Positions 35,584 to 47,600 of a DNA stretch of 64,000 nt are shown here, piece by piece. The stretch covers positions 620,001-684,000 of the forward strand of contig BDSL01000020.1 of NCBI GenBank assembly GCA_003116995.1, in the 5' to 3' direction. A program made the position numbers and the translations under genes. Numbering within the stretch: position 1 is the stretch's first letter; every line of letters begins with the position of its first letter. The notes below the pieces were generated by a model. The model was not told the origin of the DNA, searched no databases, and saw only the letters and a list, made by a program, of their open reading frames with translations. This DNA is from Yamagishiella unicocca. Lineage: Eukaryota > Chlorophyta > Chlorophyceae > Chlamydomonadales > Volvocaceae.

Positions 35584-38500
35584 CCCCACCGGCCCACCGA
35601 CCCACCGGTCGACTCTACGAACTCGCTGCGGGCTCCGCTGCCGCGGCTTGCTGTGGCCCCGCTGCCGCCCGCCGGACCCTGCCTGCGGACCATCACCTGG
35701 GTGGGCACGGCAACACGGGGGGGAGGGGAATGGTGGGGGGAGCCAGGGGTCAGAGCACGATGTCACTTTGGGGGGGGGGGCCCGAGATGGCTGGCCGCGA
35801 GCACCACGTGACCAGCAGCTGACTTCTGGAGCCCCTTGCGCTATGACATTCGAACTTTTCGAAGTAGCCAAGAGGACGGCCGACGGTAGGACCTCGGGCG
35901 GGCAGGCCTCGTCCCACACGCAAGGCTTGTTCGGGAGTGTCCGCAGCAGGGCGGCCAACGCGTCGGCCCCCCCAGCACACAAGGCCCCCACACACACCAG
36001 AGCGCCTCTCATCCCCGATCACCTCGACCCCACCACCCAGACGTGTAGCCCATCCTACACCACCGTCGTACAGTGATGTCGTACTCACCGGCGCCTGGGT
36101 TCCGGAGCCGGCGGCTCCGCTCAGCCTGGCGCACCTCAGCTCCACCCTGGGCCTCGCATGGCGGTTGGCGTCCTGCGGCAGGTAAAAGGGGTTGCCGCTG
36201 GCGTCCACCAGCCGCAGGCTCAGGTCGTTGTCCAGCTCAGCACCCTTGCTCAGCTGCGAGAGGGGGGGAAGGGCAAACAATACCCGCTTATTTGGAGCGG
36301 GAAGTGTAGTTGGCGCATAGGCTTCGCAGGGGGACGAAGGGGGGGCATCAAGACACGAAAAGCCCCCACCACAGCTCGCCCCGGGCTGGTGTTTGCTGCT
36401 GTGTGGTTGCGTCCACGACCCACCGTCAGGGGCTCGTCCGGGCTGCTGTGGTTGAACCAGTTGCCGGTCTCGAAGTTGAGGGTGGAGGGCCGCCCGCTGG
36501 CAAGAAGGAGGTCGGGACCGCCGCCGCCGCCTGCTGCCGCCGCCGCCGCCGCTGCCGGTGCTGCCGCGGTGGCGGTGCTCAGATGACCCCCGGCGGCTGC
36601 AGCCGACCGCAGCACCACCCCCACGCGGGCCCCCACCGAGGGTACGTTGGCCTGGCGGCGGAGGGCGAGGGCGAGGGAGCGGCAGGTGGTGGGGTTCGGC
36701 AGCCGGAGGTTGGGAGGGGAGGGAACGGAAGGGGGGGGCCGGGCCAGCGGGGCGCCGGTCAGCCACCGTAACCCAGCCCCTGAGCGGACTAAATCCAAAT
36801 CCAAATCCAAATCCAAATCCAAATCCAAACTGAAATTCAATTCAAATTCAAAGGGCTAAATCTAGAGCGACAGGTGGGTGCTCACATGGTTCCGCGGTAC
36901 TAGCTCCCAGGTAGCTTCAGACGCGCGTCGCCAAAACACACACGTGGCCGAAAACCCCTCCTCAGCCCCGCACTGCATGCTGGCAAAGGCAGGCGCTGTG
37001 GCTGCCCGCTGAACGACATCGCCCCACACAGGCGCACTCGCGGGCGCGCACCTTCCTGCCCCCCTCCGCCGCCTGCTTGAGCGGCGTGGGCTTGACGTAC
37101 AGCCCGCTCATGAACATGACCATGTTGTCGGACGAGAAGGATACGCCCACTGGCCGGCCGCCGTCGGCCGCCTGGAGGGCCTTACGCAGGCGCAGCTTGA
37201 TCTTGAGCTTGTCGCCGTTGACCACATCGATGGTGATGTCTAGCGGGTGGCCGCCGCCGAGGCCGCCGGCGCCGCCGGCGCCGCCGCCGTCGCCCCCCTT
37301 GGACTCCCAGGGCGCGCGGAGGCGCTCAATAAGGTCGGGGCTGAACGCCACCTGCGCCGAGGACACCGCAACCGTAACCCAGGGTTTTAACGCGCACGCA
37401 AAACTCGAATCTCGTGCCACTCAAGAGGGCCGGGCCCAGAGGCCAACACCCTGCGCGAAACTCCTACGTGAAGCGTACAGGGGCTAGAGGCGGTGTACGG
37501 AAACCCTGTGCGGACAACGTGCCGTACATGCCTACCACACCGGCGTCCTCAGCTTGACGCCATGAGGGCTTCCCCCCACGTTCGGCCGCGCGGTCATCAC
37601 CACCAGCCCGCCCGCCCTCCACCCGACCTCCACCCCACCCCAGGGTTTTCTCCCCCTCCCTCCCTAGCCCCCGCGCCCCCCGCCCTCCCCCCGGGTGTTT
37701 TCCCTCCAAACCCCTCCCCCCGCTTACCTTGCTCCCCCGGACGTCCAGCAGCTGCACCGCCAGGTCGGGCATCACCTCCCCCAGCCTTACAACCGGGGGG
37801 CGAGCCAGCCGGGGTACGGCCCCGTCCGGCCCCGCCCCCCCGGCTGATGGCAGCGGGGCCGTGAAGAAGGCGTCCAGGAACACCGGCTGGCCGTTGGTCA
37901 CCTGCATGGAGCGGCGGCGACCTGGCGTTGACCAGCTAGCCAAAGTGTGTCGTCGTTCAGACGGGCACCAGGCCCACGTGAATCAGCGACCTCCGGATGA
38001 AGGAAAAAATGTTGAGGGCAAGACGCTCGTCGCAGCCTTGAGAGGTGCCCAGCTTGGGGTGGGCCCCGGCTTGGGCCCTCATAATGGTGGCCCAGCTCCA
38101 CGTGGCCCGGCCCGGCTGCTCTCATGCCCCCAGCCTCCCCCCCTCCTCCCCGGACCTCACCTTGAACACGTGCACCAGCGGCTTGCCCGGGTCCAGCAGC
38201 CGCACCTCCTCCTCCTCCACGTCGAACCGCAGGCGGTAGGTGCCTGGGGCGTGGATGTGTTTGATGAAGCCGGAGAAGCAGTACCTGCGGCCCGGGGGCG
38301 GAGGGGGTGGCGAGGAGGCCCGGTGACACGACATGGGACGTAGGGGGGTGGCGAGAAGACCCGGTGACACGACATGGGAAGTGCAGCCGGTGCACAGTAG
38401 GACAGGGGGAAGGGGAAGGGAGGGAGAAACCGGCAGCAGGAGGGTCAGGGGGTCAGAGGAACACGTAGGCTGGCACAGGCTGGGAGGATGAGATTTTGTG

Positions 38501-41500
38501 GAGGGAAGCAAGGAAAGCACGAAGCTAACCTTGTTCCTCTTGCCGAAAGCATAACAAGGGCTTCGAGGGGAGGGGCAGGGGTGCAGCAGAGGCGAGGGAG
38601 TTGCGCTGGGGTGGGGTATGAGAGGGGGCCAGAGGGAGTGAGAGGGGCGGGGCGCTGGGAGTGCAGTGGGGTTCGTGTCAGAAGCAGGGAGGCCCCCAAG
38701 GGTTGCGGGTTGGGGAAGGGCACGGCAGGCACGGTACGGCAAGCACATACACAGCTCGGGAAGGGGGGACCGTGAGGTGCCTCACGGTCAGGGGGCGTAT
38801 GGGCGGGTTTGAAGGGAAACCCGTAGAGGTCGGCACTGGAAAGTAAAACCGAACCCCACCCACGTCAGTGTTGCCGGGCCTTCTCCCCGTCCTCCCTTCA
38901 CCGCCGCCCCCATACCCCGCCACCCTTCCCACCTGGCGTCGCTGATCTTGGGCTGGAAGTGCCCGAGGATGCGCCAGGCGCCGCCTGGCTTGCTGGGGCC
39001 GGACCTGGAGGGAGGGTCACCAGGCGAGAGGGGGTTTACAAAAAAAGAACCGGTAACGCGACTGAGGGAATGTAGTGGGCGAGAGGGCGGGGGGGCGAGC
39101 TGGGCAGCCAGGTTGTGGCGGAGAGGTGCTGATGGTCCCTCGCCGGTGCGCCAGCTGGTTGGCGGTGTGTCGTCTGGACGTGCGGCCTCGACGCGAAGAG
39201 AGGGGGGAGTCCCGCAGTCACAAGGGGACTCACGAGCCGGAAACCCTGTGCGACGAGGGGGTGTCCTCCCTGGAGCCCTGTACGACAAGGGGGTTGCCCT
39301 CCCGGGCGCTCTGTACGACAAGAGGGTTGCCGTCCCTGGAGCCCTGTAGCGACAAGGGGTTCCCTTCCCGGGCGTCCTTGTTATGCGTAGGGCCCCGCGG
39401 TGGTCTCAAGGGGGGCCACCACTCAGGGGGGCAACACCCGCGTCACCCACCATCACCGCCTCTAGCCGGCTTGCCTCCCACACGACACTCACTCGACGAA
39501 CAACGTGACGGTGGGTTTGTAGCCGGGGAAGTGCGACTGCGTCTTTGAGACGTCGATCAGCTGCGAATCCTGCACGGCTGCCGCAGTCCCAGCCGCCGCC
39601 GCAGCCGCTGCGGCGGCGGCGGCAGCTGCGGCCTCGGCGGCGGCGGCAGCCGCAGCGGCCTTGCTCGGCCTGCCCCGGCCGCCGCCGCCGCCGCCGTCGG
39701 AGGCTCCGGCGATCTTCGCCAGCCCGACGGTGATGGTGTCGAAGGTGTGGTTGGTGTCGTACTCGGCGCGCAGAGGGCCCGTCTGTGCGCCGTATAAATA
39801 TCGGGTGGGATGGCGCCGTAGTTAGGGGGGGTGGCAATGGCGGGCCGTCTCTGTCCACATGGTTTCCATCCACCACCACCACCATCACCAGCACCAGCAC
39901 CAGCACCAGCACCACCACCACCATCACCACCACCACCATCATCACCACCACCACCACCACCACCGGGCAGGACGCTGGCATACGATGAGTCTGCACACAC
40001 ACCCCTGGCGCAACCGAGCAGTGGAGCTGAGGACTCGACAGGGGGCTGAGGACTCGTCAACGCCCCTAGCATGACGACAACGAAGGCCCGGCCTCAAAAT
40101 CCCCTCCGTATCAGCAACCCCCCATCGAGCCCCTGGAGGGACAGGTACAATCCCACCTCACCGGCGGAAATCCCCCCGCTGTAGCCCTCCCTCCGTCCCC
40201 GGCCCCCTCCCATCTTCGTTTTTGCAACCCCCCCACTCCCCAGGTCTCCTCGCCCCCTCCCCCCTCTCTTCACCCCCCCTGGCCCTCCCGCCCCCCCCCT
40301 CTCACCTGGGTGTCCTGCAGCACTGCCAGGCGGTGCGGCAGGAACGCCTCCCACCTCTTGACCAGGCTGTCCTGCTCCGCCTTGCGCTGCTCCTGCTTGC
40401 TGCCGCCCTTCTCCATGCGCTTCACCAGCTGCAGCTCCATGATGCTCTCGGACAGCAGCTCTGGAGGGAGCCAGGGGGGGTGAGGGGGGGTAAGAGGGGG
40501 GTGAGAGGGGGTAAGAGGGGGGTGAGAGGGGGGTGAGAGGGGGGTGAGGGGGGGTGAGAGGGGGGTGAGAGGGGGTGAGAGGGGGTGAGAGGGGGTGAGA
40601 GGGGGGTGAGAGGGGGGTGAGAGGGGGTGAGAGGGGGGTGAGAGGGGGTAAGAGGGGGGTGAGAGGGGGTAAGAGGGGGGTGAGAGGGGGTGAGAGGGGG
40701 GTGAGAGGGGGTAAGAGGGGGTGAGAGGGGGGTGAGAGGGGGGTGAGAGGGGGTAAGAGGGGGGTGAGAGGGGGGTGAGAGGGGGGTGAGGGGGGGTGAG
40801 AGGGGGGTGAGAGGGGGTAAAGGGTGGTGGTGGGAGGAAACCCGTAGGTCGGCGTCAAAAGGGAGGGGAGGATCATCAAGATCCACGGGCAGAGGGTCCC
40901 CTGAACTCGATTTGGGTCTTATCCACCCAAGACCTCGTTTTCGTACGCTTTATATCTAAACCCTGGTCAACATCCAAAACGCAGCGCGGAATGAGGCAAA
41001 CCCCTACGTGCTCAACATGCGATGTGCGCCCGCAACGAAGGAGAACATTACGGGGTGGGGGCCGCCCCCACCCTTCGCCGGATGCAATTACCTCAGCTGC
41101 TTAAGGGTCTTATCCAACAGCTGCTTAAGGGTCTAATCCAACCCTCGCGTAGGCTCGCCCCCCCCTGGAGTAACTGGTTGTGTTTTTCACCCCCCCACCC
41201 GCGGGGCGCCGCCCGGTCCCATCACGGATTTCCTCTCTGCCCTCCGCCACCGCCACCGCCGCCGCCGCGTCCACCGGTTTCCCTCCACCCCTGCCGTCGC
41301 CGCCGCCGCCGCGGACGTTGGCCCCCCCCTGCTCACTTAATTTTTAATCCCCCCTGCTCATACACGCACACAAATACACACACACACATACACACACACA
41401 AATACACACACACACAAATACACGCACACAAATACACGCACACACACACACACACACGCACCCGCCAGCGGGGCCCAGCGCGGCCTCCAGGGGCGCACCG

Positions 41501-41621
41501 CAGCGAAGTGCTGCTTGGCGTAGTCGCTGCCGGTCACGTAAAACAGCTCCACCAGCCGGGCGCTGCCCGCCATGCGCTTCACGACGCCGCCGCCGCCGCC
41601 GCCGGCGCGCTGACCGCCGTC

Positions 41622-41659
<38 letters not shown>

Positions 41660-44600
41660 TGCCGCGCTTCTGGTGGATCTTTTCGGCACTCCCCAATATG
41701 ACCTGGGGGGCCACATGGCAGCGGAAGACCGGCAGCGGAAGGCCCAAGTGGCCCCTTTACTAATGTGTAGCACCACCGTACGGCCGTACGATTCAACCCT
41801 GTATTTTCCACCGCCAGTACGCACCCCCCCCCCTCCTCGCCTGCTAGCCTTGCCCCCCTGTCCCGCATCTTCACGCCCCATATTATCTCACTTCCTCCCT
41901 CCGTCATACAGGCCTCCGCCGTACAACGCCGTACGCCGCCGTACCAGCCCGCGTCCCCGTCTCCCCGTATATCCGTCCTCCCCTTTCCTGCCTCCGCCTC
42001 TTTCGCCGCGCCGCTGGGGCCTCTTCGTTGCTTTGACCCCTGTCCCCCCGCTCCGCGCCTGGATGTTGTTCCTAACGCCCCCTGCTGCCCCTTGCCCGCA
42101 TGCTTCGCGTCGACCGCTTCCCCACCCGCTCTGGGCCCTGGCCAGGTGAGTTCCGCCGCTGGGTTGGGCCTCTGTTCTGGTAGTTTTTTGCTAGTCGTTG
42201 CGTTCTTGACTGCGGACGTCGGGACCTGCGTCTGGGCTTTCGCGTCCCCCATGGCGGCGCGGCGCGGCTTCGGCCTCCTCTCCTGGACGACCGCGGACCT
42301 TCTCTGGTAATGACCGGCTTCCTCACGCATCTGGTCGGTATTCGGGCGGGTCGGGACTGGGACTCCGACTAGGACTGGGACTGGGACCGGACCGCGATGT
42401 CCGCTCTCCCATAGCGCACCAACTCCCACCGTTCCCCTGCTAGCGCCCAAAACCGGTTCTGCGAAAAGTTTACGTGCGTCGCGCGGGGTCCTCGCTTCCT
42501 TTCGTCTCGCCGTAGCCGATATAGCTTAGCCGCCAAAGGTCATATTACGACCTTCGGCTTTCGTATCCCCAACCCAGTTCTCCCGCATGCATCTCAAAAC
42601 TTCTGTTTTAAACGATTTTTTTCGGACATCCACGGGTTTCCCTCGAACCCCCTCCCCTCCCCTCATGGTGTCCGACGACCATGCGCCAACTATCCTGTCC
42701 CGTTGCGTAAACCGGTTTTTATACATCCCCTCCCCTCAAAACGTCTGTTCTAAACGGTTTTTCCTGGCATCCACGGGTCCTCCTCTAAATCCCCTCCCCT
42801 CACACTCCCTGCCTCCCCCCAGACGTACAGACACAGACACACCCGCTCATTTCCGTGGAGTGTCGCGGATGCGCCGGGAAGGGAAAATATGGGGGGGCGG
42901 GGGTACAGAAAAAGGGGTGGGGGGGGGGTAAACGAAACACATCCCTGCGCGCCCCCTCACCATCTCTCCCTTCTCCAGCGGTTCGCAGTTGCTGCCGAAC
43001 GCATACTTGCAGCTGTGCTCCACGATACCCCGCTCCGCCAGGTCGAAGCCCCACGGCTCCTCCAGTCCCAGCTCAGACAGCTCGGACATGCACTTGGGCG
43101 GCAGCAGGCGGCCGTCGTCGTCCTGCACGGTGTGTGTGAGAGGGTGTGTGTGAGAGGGTGTGTGTGTGACGGTGTGTGTGTTCCTGCACGGTGTGTGTGA
43201 GAGGGTGTGTGTGAGAGGGTGTGTGTGAGAGGGTGTGTGTGTGAGGGTGTGTGTGTGAGAGGGTGTCGATTCTCTTTTGCAACCCCCAACACACGTCCCG
43301 CCACCGCCCCGTCAGCGCCCCCCCCCACCAGTTGGAACCACGTCTGGAAGGCCTCCAACAGCTGCTGCGCCGCCCAGCCGCCCTGCACGTCCTCGTGCCA
43401 CCCCGCCCCCGCCGGCCGCGGCACCGCCGCCATACGACCAGGCGAGCCCGTGGAGCCGCTGCTCCTGCGGCGGCCCGCGGACATCCTACGCGCGTTGTTG
43501 GCCGCGTTGGTCCCGCTGCTAGGGCCCGCCTCCTGGCCCCCCCCGGGCGGCCCCTCGGCCCACAAGTACGTCATCAGGCGCGGCACGGCCTCGGAGGCGG
43601 GGCGGAAGGTCGAGCCGGCGGAGGGGCCGGCCTTGCAGAAGAGCTGCGAGGCGGCGCAAGGGGTGGCGGTGGCGGCGGTGGTGGTGGTGGTGGTGGGTGA
43701 GGGACATGAGCGGGACAGCCAGTGCGGCTGTCGTGTGCGGGATGCCGGAGGGTGGCGAGCGAGGCGGCGGTGAATGTGTGCAACGTGGGTGATGGCATGC
43801 GGTGTGGTGTGGTGTTATGTTGTTGGTTGGGAGAATGGTGGCCGGAGGGCACAGGGTTTCCACAGGGTTTCAGGGTTTTAGGGTTTTGAGGGTTTTAGGG
43901 CCCAAAACCGGAGGCGCGGGTACCCGGGGGAGAGAGGGGAGCCTCAGGCCCCCAACGGATGGACGGCGCGGCACTAGTAGACGGACATGTTGAATGATTG
44001 GTTGCAGCAGGTCGCAACCAATACCCCTTCCCGTCCCCCTCCCCCACCCGCTCCACCCGGCCTCTCCCACTTGCTACCGCATACGGATCCCCCCCCCCGC
44101 ACCTCGTAGGCCTCGCCGACCCACGGGCTTCCTCCCCTAAACACTCCCCCCCCCCACACACACATACTTCCCATGTCGGGTTACCGGCTCTTTGTGTACC
44201 CCCCCACGCTTCCCATGTCGAGTTACCGGCTCTTTTATGTACCCCCCCACACTTCCCATGTCGAGTTACCGGCTCTTTATGTACCCCCACCTCGTAGGCC
44301 CCCCCCCCACCTCGTAGGCCCCCCCCCACCTCGTAGGCCCCCCCCCACCTCGTAGGCCTTCCCCTCGAAATCCGACTTGTGCTGGTGCGCCAAGGCGTCC
44401 GGCGACACCAGCAGCAGTCCCACCAGCCGCCCGCTGTCGTCTAGCTTGTGGGCATGGCTCTGCAAGGTGCGGTGCGGCGGGCGGAAAGGGAAGTGGGGCG
44501 AGGGGGAGGGGGGCGAGGGGAAGTGGGGCGAGGGGGAGGGGGGTGATGGGGAGGGGACCGAGGAGGAATGGAGCAAAGGCACTGGGGTGGGTGTCGCGGG

Positions 44601-47600
44601 ACCTGACCGACTGGCCGGGGAGGAGTAGGATGCGGGTTTGCAACAAGAGCACGGCGCCGAGTCGTGCGGCGGCTCCCCTTAAAACCACGAATCGCCAACC
44701 GCGAGCTCCACATGGCAGGGCATTTGGCCGGAGGTGGGTTTCGAGGAAGACCCGTGGATGCGAGGGAAAACCGTTTAGAACAGACGTTTTGAGATGCATG
44801 CTGGAGAACTGGGTGATGCGGCGGCGGCGGAGGCATGCGGCAGGTGGGGCTGCATCAGGGGAGCTGCCTCTTAAGGCCTCGAGGCGAGGGTCGGTGGTGA
44901 GGGGGGTACGAGAGGAAAGCCGCGGGCGTCGGCACTGAGAAATAAGGCGGAGTAGAAAACGTTTGGTGGGAGGGGCAGAGAGGGGCGGGGGGCGGAGGTG
45001 CACCGTACCTGTGTGTCCTGGTGGCTGCGAGCCAGCGCCACCGCCGCCTTGTACACGTCGGGGAACTGCGTGTGCAGCTTGGACTTGACCATGTCCTTGC
45101 CGCTCCACAACGGGAACACGAACAGCCTGCGCGGGCGGCCCGTCAGCATTGCCGTGCACCACGTGCTCTCGGTGGGTTTGGGGTTTGGGGATTGGGGATT
45201 GGGGATTGGGGTTTGGGGTTGGGAGTTGGGATAAAACATCCCAGTCGTGGCTCGGCCACAGGTGCTCCCAGGTACTTGTCCGGGCCCCCCCAGGCGCGCT
45301 CGGGACTTACTCGAGGCCGTCATCGCTCAGCGGCTTGGTCCGGGCGCTGAGAAGTGGCGTGAGGGGGGCCACGACCGGGGGAGGCATGAAGACCGGTTAC
45401 ACGACATGGGCGTAATAGCTGAACGAGAGGTTCCAGAAAAGACGGGGGAGGGGGGGCGGACAAGGATGGCGGCAGCGAGGGAGATGCACGGCACGACACG
45501 CTGCGTATCGCAGTGAAACTACTATCAGAGGTTTTGAGAGGAAATCCCGAGAGTCAGCACTGGAAAAGATCGCTCAGTGACCACCCACTGCCGTGCGTCT
45601 GCCTCGTACCGAGGAGAACGAGTTCCTCACATCATGAACGTCGGCGAGCGCCAGCGTATCCAGGTCAGAACATGGCAGCGAGTGATTGCATGCTCGTACT
45701 GGCGCTGTCGTACCTGGAGCGGTACGGAAAGTACAGCCATATGAGCGTGAAGTCGCACATGCTGTCCTTGGGCCTTTCGTTGATGTCGCTGAGGCCTTCT
45801 AGCAAGCTGATGACGTCACGTTGCGCCGTGCCGCCTGCCGGTTGGCCACCCGCGGCGGGCGTCTTGCGCGTGGACCTACCGCCCTTGGCGCGGCCCGCCC
45901 CCGTGGACGAACCGGCCGGCGTCGCGCTCTTGGCACCGGGGCCCTTCGAGGGCTCTCTACAGGTGGGCTGACCGGGAGGCAGGTACCTGTCCATGCGGCC
46001 GTGGCGGGAGGCGGCAAGGCGCAGGAGGCGGGATGGGCTGGGAGCTGCGTGTAATGCACGGGCCAATTATGGATACGAGTGTACGAGTCCAGATTAAGGG
46101 CAGGCCGTTGCCCATCGGAACTGATATACTAATATATTTGTGTCAAGAGGGTCACATTTGGAATGTCCGGGAATGGGATCGGGTATTCTTATAAATCCAT
46201 GCGTTCACTGAACGCAGTGGGCGGAAGTGTCACCAAGCCACTATTGCCAAATAAAAGGCAGTCAACAACCCCCGCGAAGAATAAAAGAAGCGAACCAGCT
46301 GTCATGTTCTAGTCAGTCCCCTTAACCACTCGGGCACGACTGCAATTTCTCACAGTAGAACGCAGTCGGCAGGATTCGAACCTGCGCAGGAAATCCTAAC
46401 TGATTTCGCCAGATGCTGGATCGCTGATGTCCATATTGTTCTTTTTAAAAACTATGGAAATGGAAAACCTGGATGCGAACGCTACAGCGGTCTCTCTCTC
46501 TCTCTCGTCTTTTGCGAGGCGGAAAAAAGGCCTTGCAACGCTAATCCGTAAACAGGCATACCACGGACACTGGCACGACGCACTACGGGCACGGCTAAGA
46601 CTGCCGTATGTCCGCCCTCAAAAACGGGTGCGACGTATCACGTTGCGGGTGCGGCTGGGGCCTGCGGCCCCGGTCTGCACCTAGTGTGTGACACCGACGT
46701 CCCTGCATCTCCGTCGCCTGTTCACCAACAGGCCGCGAGAAGCGCTGGTGCAAACGTCTGGGCGGTGCAAACGCTTCGCCGACGATTTAGCTTAGCCGCC
46801 GAAGGTCGACAGACCTCCGACTTGAGCCTCCTCAACCGTCAAGTTCTCCAGCATCCAAACGGTTTTCTCTTCGTACACGGGTCTTTCTTTCATCCTTCAC
46901 ACACGTACTTTCCACTGCCGACCTACGAGTTTCCTCTCCCCGGCCCCCCCCCCCCACATATGCCTAAATGAACACACACAACACGCACCTCATGCACGTG
47001 GTGCACGGCTCCAGCATCGGGTTGACTCGCGCCTGCTGCTCGTACTCGCGCAGCACCCGGTGCAGGTCGGACTCGTACGGGCAGGCGCCGGCGGACCCTC
47101 CCTGGCGATCCAGCCGGGCATCCACCAAGGTCTGGTCCCCAGACACCACCTTGATGTGGATAGTGAGCCCACCTGCGTGGTCGGGTTCGGAGCATCCCGT
47201 CCCCCGCGGTAACCGCGAAGGGTCAGCAGCCAGCCCTGGTTTCCTCCCCCCCAACGCCGCTCTTGGCTTCAGCAGCCAGCAAACCCACTCCGAGGGGGGG
47301 ACGGCGCTGTTTCTGCCTTCCAGCTGCCCGTCGCCCTTTCAAACGGCTGAGGCCGCTAATGCCCTGACGGTGGTGCCGGCGGAGAGGAACGCCGCACATC
47401 ACGCACCTTTGGGTCTCTCGCAGCCGCGGGTCATATCCCTCGGCAGCTTGGCCCACAGGCTCGCCGGGAAGCCGTGTATGTACATATGATAGACCTGGCT
47501 CAGCTGCGAGAGGGCGGCGTGGGCGTGGGGGAGGGGGTTCAGGGCAGTCGGTATGGACAGGGCCAGGACGAGAATCGCGGCCCACGGCGGGTATGGCAGC

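Larger units (their letters stand above)
34647..39782 (-). other. GMI1-like gene, exon block 3: middle region
   Basis: Predicted exons: 39782-39493, 39004-38933, 38284-38161, 37901-37728, 37351-37052, 36651-36424, 36253-36089, 35364-35152, 34892-34647. The encoded segments are alternating hydrophobic strands (for example [20 protein letters not shown] and [20 protein letters not shown]), consistent with the tandem Ig-like beta domains between the ATPase and hinge of SMCHD1. Homopolymer runs of Ala and Gly interrupt them. The Ig-like assignment is inference. Confidence 0.65.
40306..45956 (-). other. GMI1-like gene, exon block 2
   Basis: Predicted exons: 45956-45714, 45126-45009, 44459-44349, 43643-43305, 43122-42961, 41702-41499, 40458-40306. 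Conserved-looking stretches are [48 protein letters not shown] and [20 protein letters not shown]. They correspond to the region after the GHKL module in GMI1 where a short strand-rich segment (YFPF, W/NGR) occurs. The last exon is a charged helix ([20 protein letters not shown]). Acceptor 40459 is read as CAGAG, the only choice that keeps frame. Confidence 0.7.

Noticed and set aside
40474..40835. [12 protein letters not shown] proline-rich protein on the minus strand
   Set aside because: It reads like a Hyp-rich protein but is an 11-bp minisatellite inside an intron. Unit length drifts between 10 and 12 bp, so no frame is kept.
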